Shown here piece after piece: positions 61,350-64,000 of a stretch of 64,000 nucleotides of DNA. Source of the stretch: Micropterix aruncella (lineage: Eukaryota > Arthropoda > Insecta > Lepidoptera > Micropterigidae); assembly GCA_944548615.1 (NCBI GenBank), contig OX155972.1:8944159-9008158 (forward strand), read 5' to 3'. The notes beneath the pieces are model-generated. The model did not search any database and was not told where the DNA came from. It worked only from the letters and a program-made list of their open reading frames with translations. Position 1 is the stretch's first letter; every line of letters starts with the position of its first letter. Both the position numbers and the translations under genes were made by a program.

Positions 61350-61490
61350 ACGCTCACATGTGGCAAGACAGCTGTCCTAAACCTACCACAGCCGGTTCGT
61401 AAGTCCGGAATCCACTGCTCACCCCCCAGAAGTGTAAAAAATAGTATTATGATGGGCCCGACTCCGGTCGGTGAATTCCATGGCAGCTCC
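61350..61490 (+). other. 3' UTR of R2-superclade copy A
   Basis: It includes CCACAGCCGG, CTCACCCCCCAGAAGTGTAA, the hairpin CCGAC-TCCG-GTCGG at 61458-61471 and the end GGCAGCTCCGTTTGTATTT. Shared by all four copies in the window. No poly-A. Confidence 0.8.
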
Positions 61491-62041
61491 GTTTGTATTT
61501 ATATATATACAAAACCTACATCAGACCAATGCTAGAGTTCGGATTCCAGATATGGAATCCGTACTTTGTGAAAGATGAGAATCTCTTAGAGAAAGTCCAG
61601 CGCCGATCGACCAAGATGCCAATGGGGTTCAAAAATCTGGAATATGCAGAACGACTCCGCAGAATGCAACTGCTTACACTCAAGGATCGTCGGATCAGGG
61701 GTGACCTCATCGAAACATATAAGATCCTCAATGGATGATATAATTGCCCCGAATTGTATTCTATCTTCGAGAGAAACTACAAGCATCATCTGCGAGGACA
61801 CAACTTTAAGCTGGAGAAAACTTGATTCCGCATGAATCCCAGGAAACATTTTCTGACCAACCGGATTGTGGACCAGTGGAACAGTTTACCTGCTGAAGTG
61901 GTCGAAGCGAGTTGTGTAATCATATTCAAAAATAGATTAGACGGACGTCTAAAACAGAAATTGTAATTGTACTGAGTTTTATATTCAGACATATCAGCAA
62001 TTATGCTGCCTGTTTGTAAATGGAATAAATAAATGAAATAC
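61491..62041 (+). pseudogene. CR1/L2-like LINE C-terminal part and 3' end
   Basis: The frame YKTYIRPMLEFGFQIWNPYF, LLEKVQRRSTKMPMGFKNLE, LKDRRIRGDLIETYKILNG continues, after a stop, with YNCPELYSIFERN, RKHFLTNRIVDQWNSLPAEV and FKNRLDGRL. This is the post-RT region of CR1/L2-type LINEs. It ends TTGTAAATGGAATAAATAAATG. It lies exactly between the 3' ends of two oppositely oriented R2-like copies. Confidence 0.78.
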
Positions 62042-63409
62042 AAAAGCTGCCATGGAATTCACCGACTGAAGTCGGGCCCATCATATAGTGTTATTACACT
62101 TCTGGGGGGTGAGCAGTGGATTCTGGATTAACAATCGGCTGTGGTAGATTTAGGACAGCTGTCTTGCCACATGTGAGCGTTCACCTTACCACCCATTCAC
62201 TCCCCCTTCGAAGCCATAGAATTTGAGATGCGGAAATCGTGGTTTTAGATAATTTTTCTAAGAAGGAGTTGATTATTTTCCTGGAGAGACCAAGATCTTT
62301 AAAAAGGTGAAACGGAGATTTAGCTGGCAGGCCACAAGCGCCTACTTCCACCGCGTGAAGGTGAACAGTGAAGCCGTTCCAGGTGAAGGCATTTGCGAGA
62401 TCATGGTATTTATTTAATTTGTACTCGTGGTCTTTTGGGATATTTGATTCCCATGGAACAGTGAATTCTACGATAAGGACCATCTTCCGAGATAGAGAGT
62501 AAAGAGTTATATCTGGACGCAGGGCTGTGCATCTGAGACTTTCAGGGAATTTATACTGCTTAGAGACCGAATCGACCTCCATAGTCCAATCTGAAGCTTT
62601 CTCGATTGTTGAGAAAGGTTTTGCAGTGAAATGTTTTTTGTCTTTAGAGCCAACCCGCACAAACTGTATTGGGGGTTTGGAGGATACTGTGGAACCCTTG
62701 TTGGCACGAGCCACTGAGAGGCTAAGTACCTCGCGAATAACAGCAAGGACTTTGTCGTGGCGGTAAGTGTACCGTCCTTGATCCAAGGCCACCTTGCAGC
62801 CAGCTAGAATATGTCTATCTGTGCAAGGGGTGTTGCTACAAAGGGGACATGAACTATCCTCGGCATAGCTCCAACGAGCGAGGTTACTGGGGTCTGGAAG
62901 TGTATGCTGAAAGGCATTTAAATAAAATTTCAGCATCTCTGGCGTCCAGTCATACAACATTACTTTCCAGTGCATTGGAGGAGGAATGCAAAACTCTCCA
63001 ATTGTTGTCTAATCATTCTGGCATTGAAGGCCAATAGCGTGAGCCATACTTTTGCTGACGTAATCTCCCCGCAAGAGAGACTTCTTCAAGTCCACATCGC
63101 TCATGGTTGTACTGCCATACCCCAGACCAGTGCCATTCTGGCTGATTCCAGTAAGGAACTTTTTGTGGAAGTCAACGCGGGCTTGTAGATCATTTGACTC
63201 ACTACGGCCACTTACTACGTGCTTCGATATTGCCGGATCCTTGGAATTACTTAGAATCGAATTTTTGGTTATTCTGGAGTTGGCGTAGAGCAGAGAGGGC
63301 AGTTTTAGAGGTAGCCCAAAATTGCGTTTGGACCTGAAGAGAGTCGAGGGGTCAGCCAGTTTGCCTAAGGGCAACCAGGATTTTAGACTATCTGCATCCA
63401 GACGAGACA
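62042..63409 (-). pseudogene. R2-superclade (HERO-like) retrotransposon, copy B
   Basis: Minus-strand copy of the same element. Codons 63409-62181 are one frame with a single TAG (63009-63011) where copy A has TGG (QND-W-TTIG). It has the zinc knuckle CPLCSNTPCTDRHILAGC and the endonuclease RPDITLYSLS…VLIVEFTVPWE. Compared with A there are scattered amino-acid changes but no frameshift in the ~410 codons seen. The 3' UTR hairpin is at 62062-62075 (loop TTCA). Upstream sequence is cut by retroposon copy 13 and probably continues outside the window. Confidence 0.85.
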
Positions 63410-64000
63410 TCTTGCGGTGTCGACTACAACGGGCGAGCCCGTCACCACAGGACGTTTTAACGATTAGTCGTTCTGTCGCCCTGCAGTGAACGTAGAAGAC
63501 TTTGGACAGTACAATCCTACGTCCAGCTACGTCACAACCCGTGAGAGTCCAACGCCTTACTGCGAGTTAGCCAGGAATAAACCCGGCGGGCTCGAGATAC
63601 TCGCGCCCTCACTTCCAATTGTGACCAGATTTCTCCGGTCTCTCGATTGGTCCCGAGTTCGAGGTCGCTTGCGTCCTCTCCCTTATGAAGCGGTGAAACG
63701 GAGTGCACCGAATCTATCGTGGACCAAGGCGTCCTTTGCCCGCCTCTTACACGGGATCGGATGGCCAATGGTCAATTCAAGAGCAGTCGTCGTAAGGTAC
63801 GCAACCACCCCCGCTCTATAGGAAACAATACAGTTCCCAGACTCCCCCGACTGTTAGTCGGAGAGCACAATCGATTGGCTTGCGCCGCACGGTGTGCAGA
63901 CCGTCTAGGGGCGCCAGAGGTTTGATTCCCAGGGGAGACTGGTTGACCCAGTGTCCTACCCAGGATTCGCACCCCATGCGGGGAGGCCGTCGGATGGGTG
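63410..64000 (-). mobile_element. 660-bp retroposon, copy 13 (runs off the window)
   Basis: It starts at its 3' end, reverse complement GTCGACACCGCAAGA, the type B end also found in copy 10, and is inserted in the RT region of R2-like copy B. The hairpin has a CTCG loop. The 5' end and second target duplication lie beyond 64000. The left target copy should begin TGTCTCGTCTGG. Confidence 0.85.

Overview
The window is intergenic and intronic DNA from an animal genome, almost certainly a moth or butterfly (Lepidoptera). The signs are a repeat beginning AAAAAGGAGGAGGTTATCAA and ending TTTGAAGTCGGTTTTTTT (3142-3805 and relatives), a LINE 3' end finishing in CTAATAAAAGCGTGTTAAAAA (2795-3141, 44240-44665), and Helitrons that start TCTATACTAATATTATAAAG and end in a hairpin plus CTAGT. 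No bacterial-type genes, operons, rRNA or CRISPR arrays are present. Most short open frames are chance frames inside repeats.

The only clear host gene is on the minus strand at 54.9-56.5 kb. Two exons (56333-56504 and 54958-55143), with proper splice sites, encode the C-terminal part of a WDR48/UAF1 homologue, the cofactor of the USP1, USP12 and USP46 deubiquitinases. The intron between them carries a fragment of an R2-like retrotransposon. A second exon-like segment with a splice acceptor and stop codon (9795-9919) sits inside an inverted-repeat element and is unidentified.

Layout. 0-9 kb: LINE tails, foldback MITEs, a tRNA-derived SINE and the first copy of a ~660 bp retroposon. 9-12.3 kb: five long (TA)n arrays, with a duplicated ~470 bp unit, an inverted-repeat element and a hammerhead-ribozyme-like remnant between them. 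12.3-31.7 kb: a Helitron 3' end, MITEs, retroposon copies, a nested LINE and a large unassigned stretch at 18.5-21.4 kb. 31.7-44.7 kb: a foldback region with an exact 518 bp tandem duplication, Helitrons in opposite orientations, a Gypsy protease broken by a MITE, a hAT-like element, and a decayed autonomous Helitron interrupted by a piggyBac relic. 44.7-54.5 kb: MITEs, more retroposon copies, an RT fragment and a mariner relic. 55-64 kb: WDR48 exons, a BEL/Pao integrase split by the retroposon, and an almost intact R2-superclade retrotransposon with a restriction-like endonuclease, followed by a second inverted copy.

Two systems stand out. (1) The R2-superclade (HERO-like) element, four copies, one nearly intact, all sharing a short 3' hairpin whose stem is kept through base changes. 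(2) A ~660 bp retroposon family with about 13 copies, 13-18 bp target-site duplications, no poly-A tail, and its own 3' hairpin closed by a UUCG or CUCG loop. All identifications come from reading the sequence and recalled family motifs; no database search was run.
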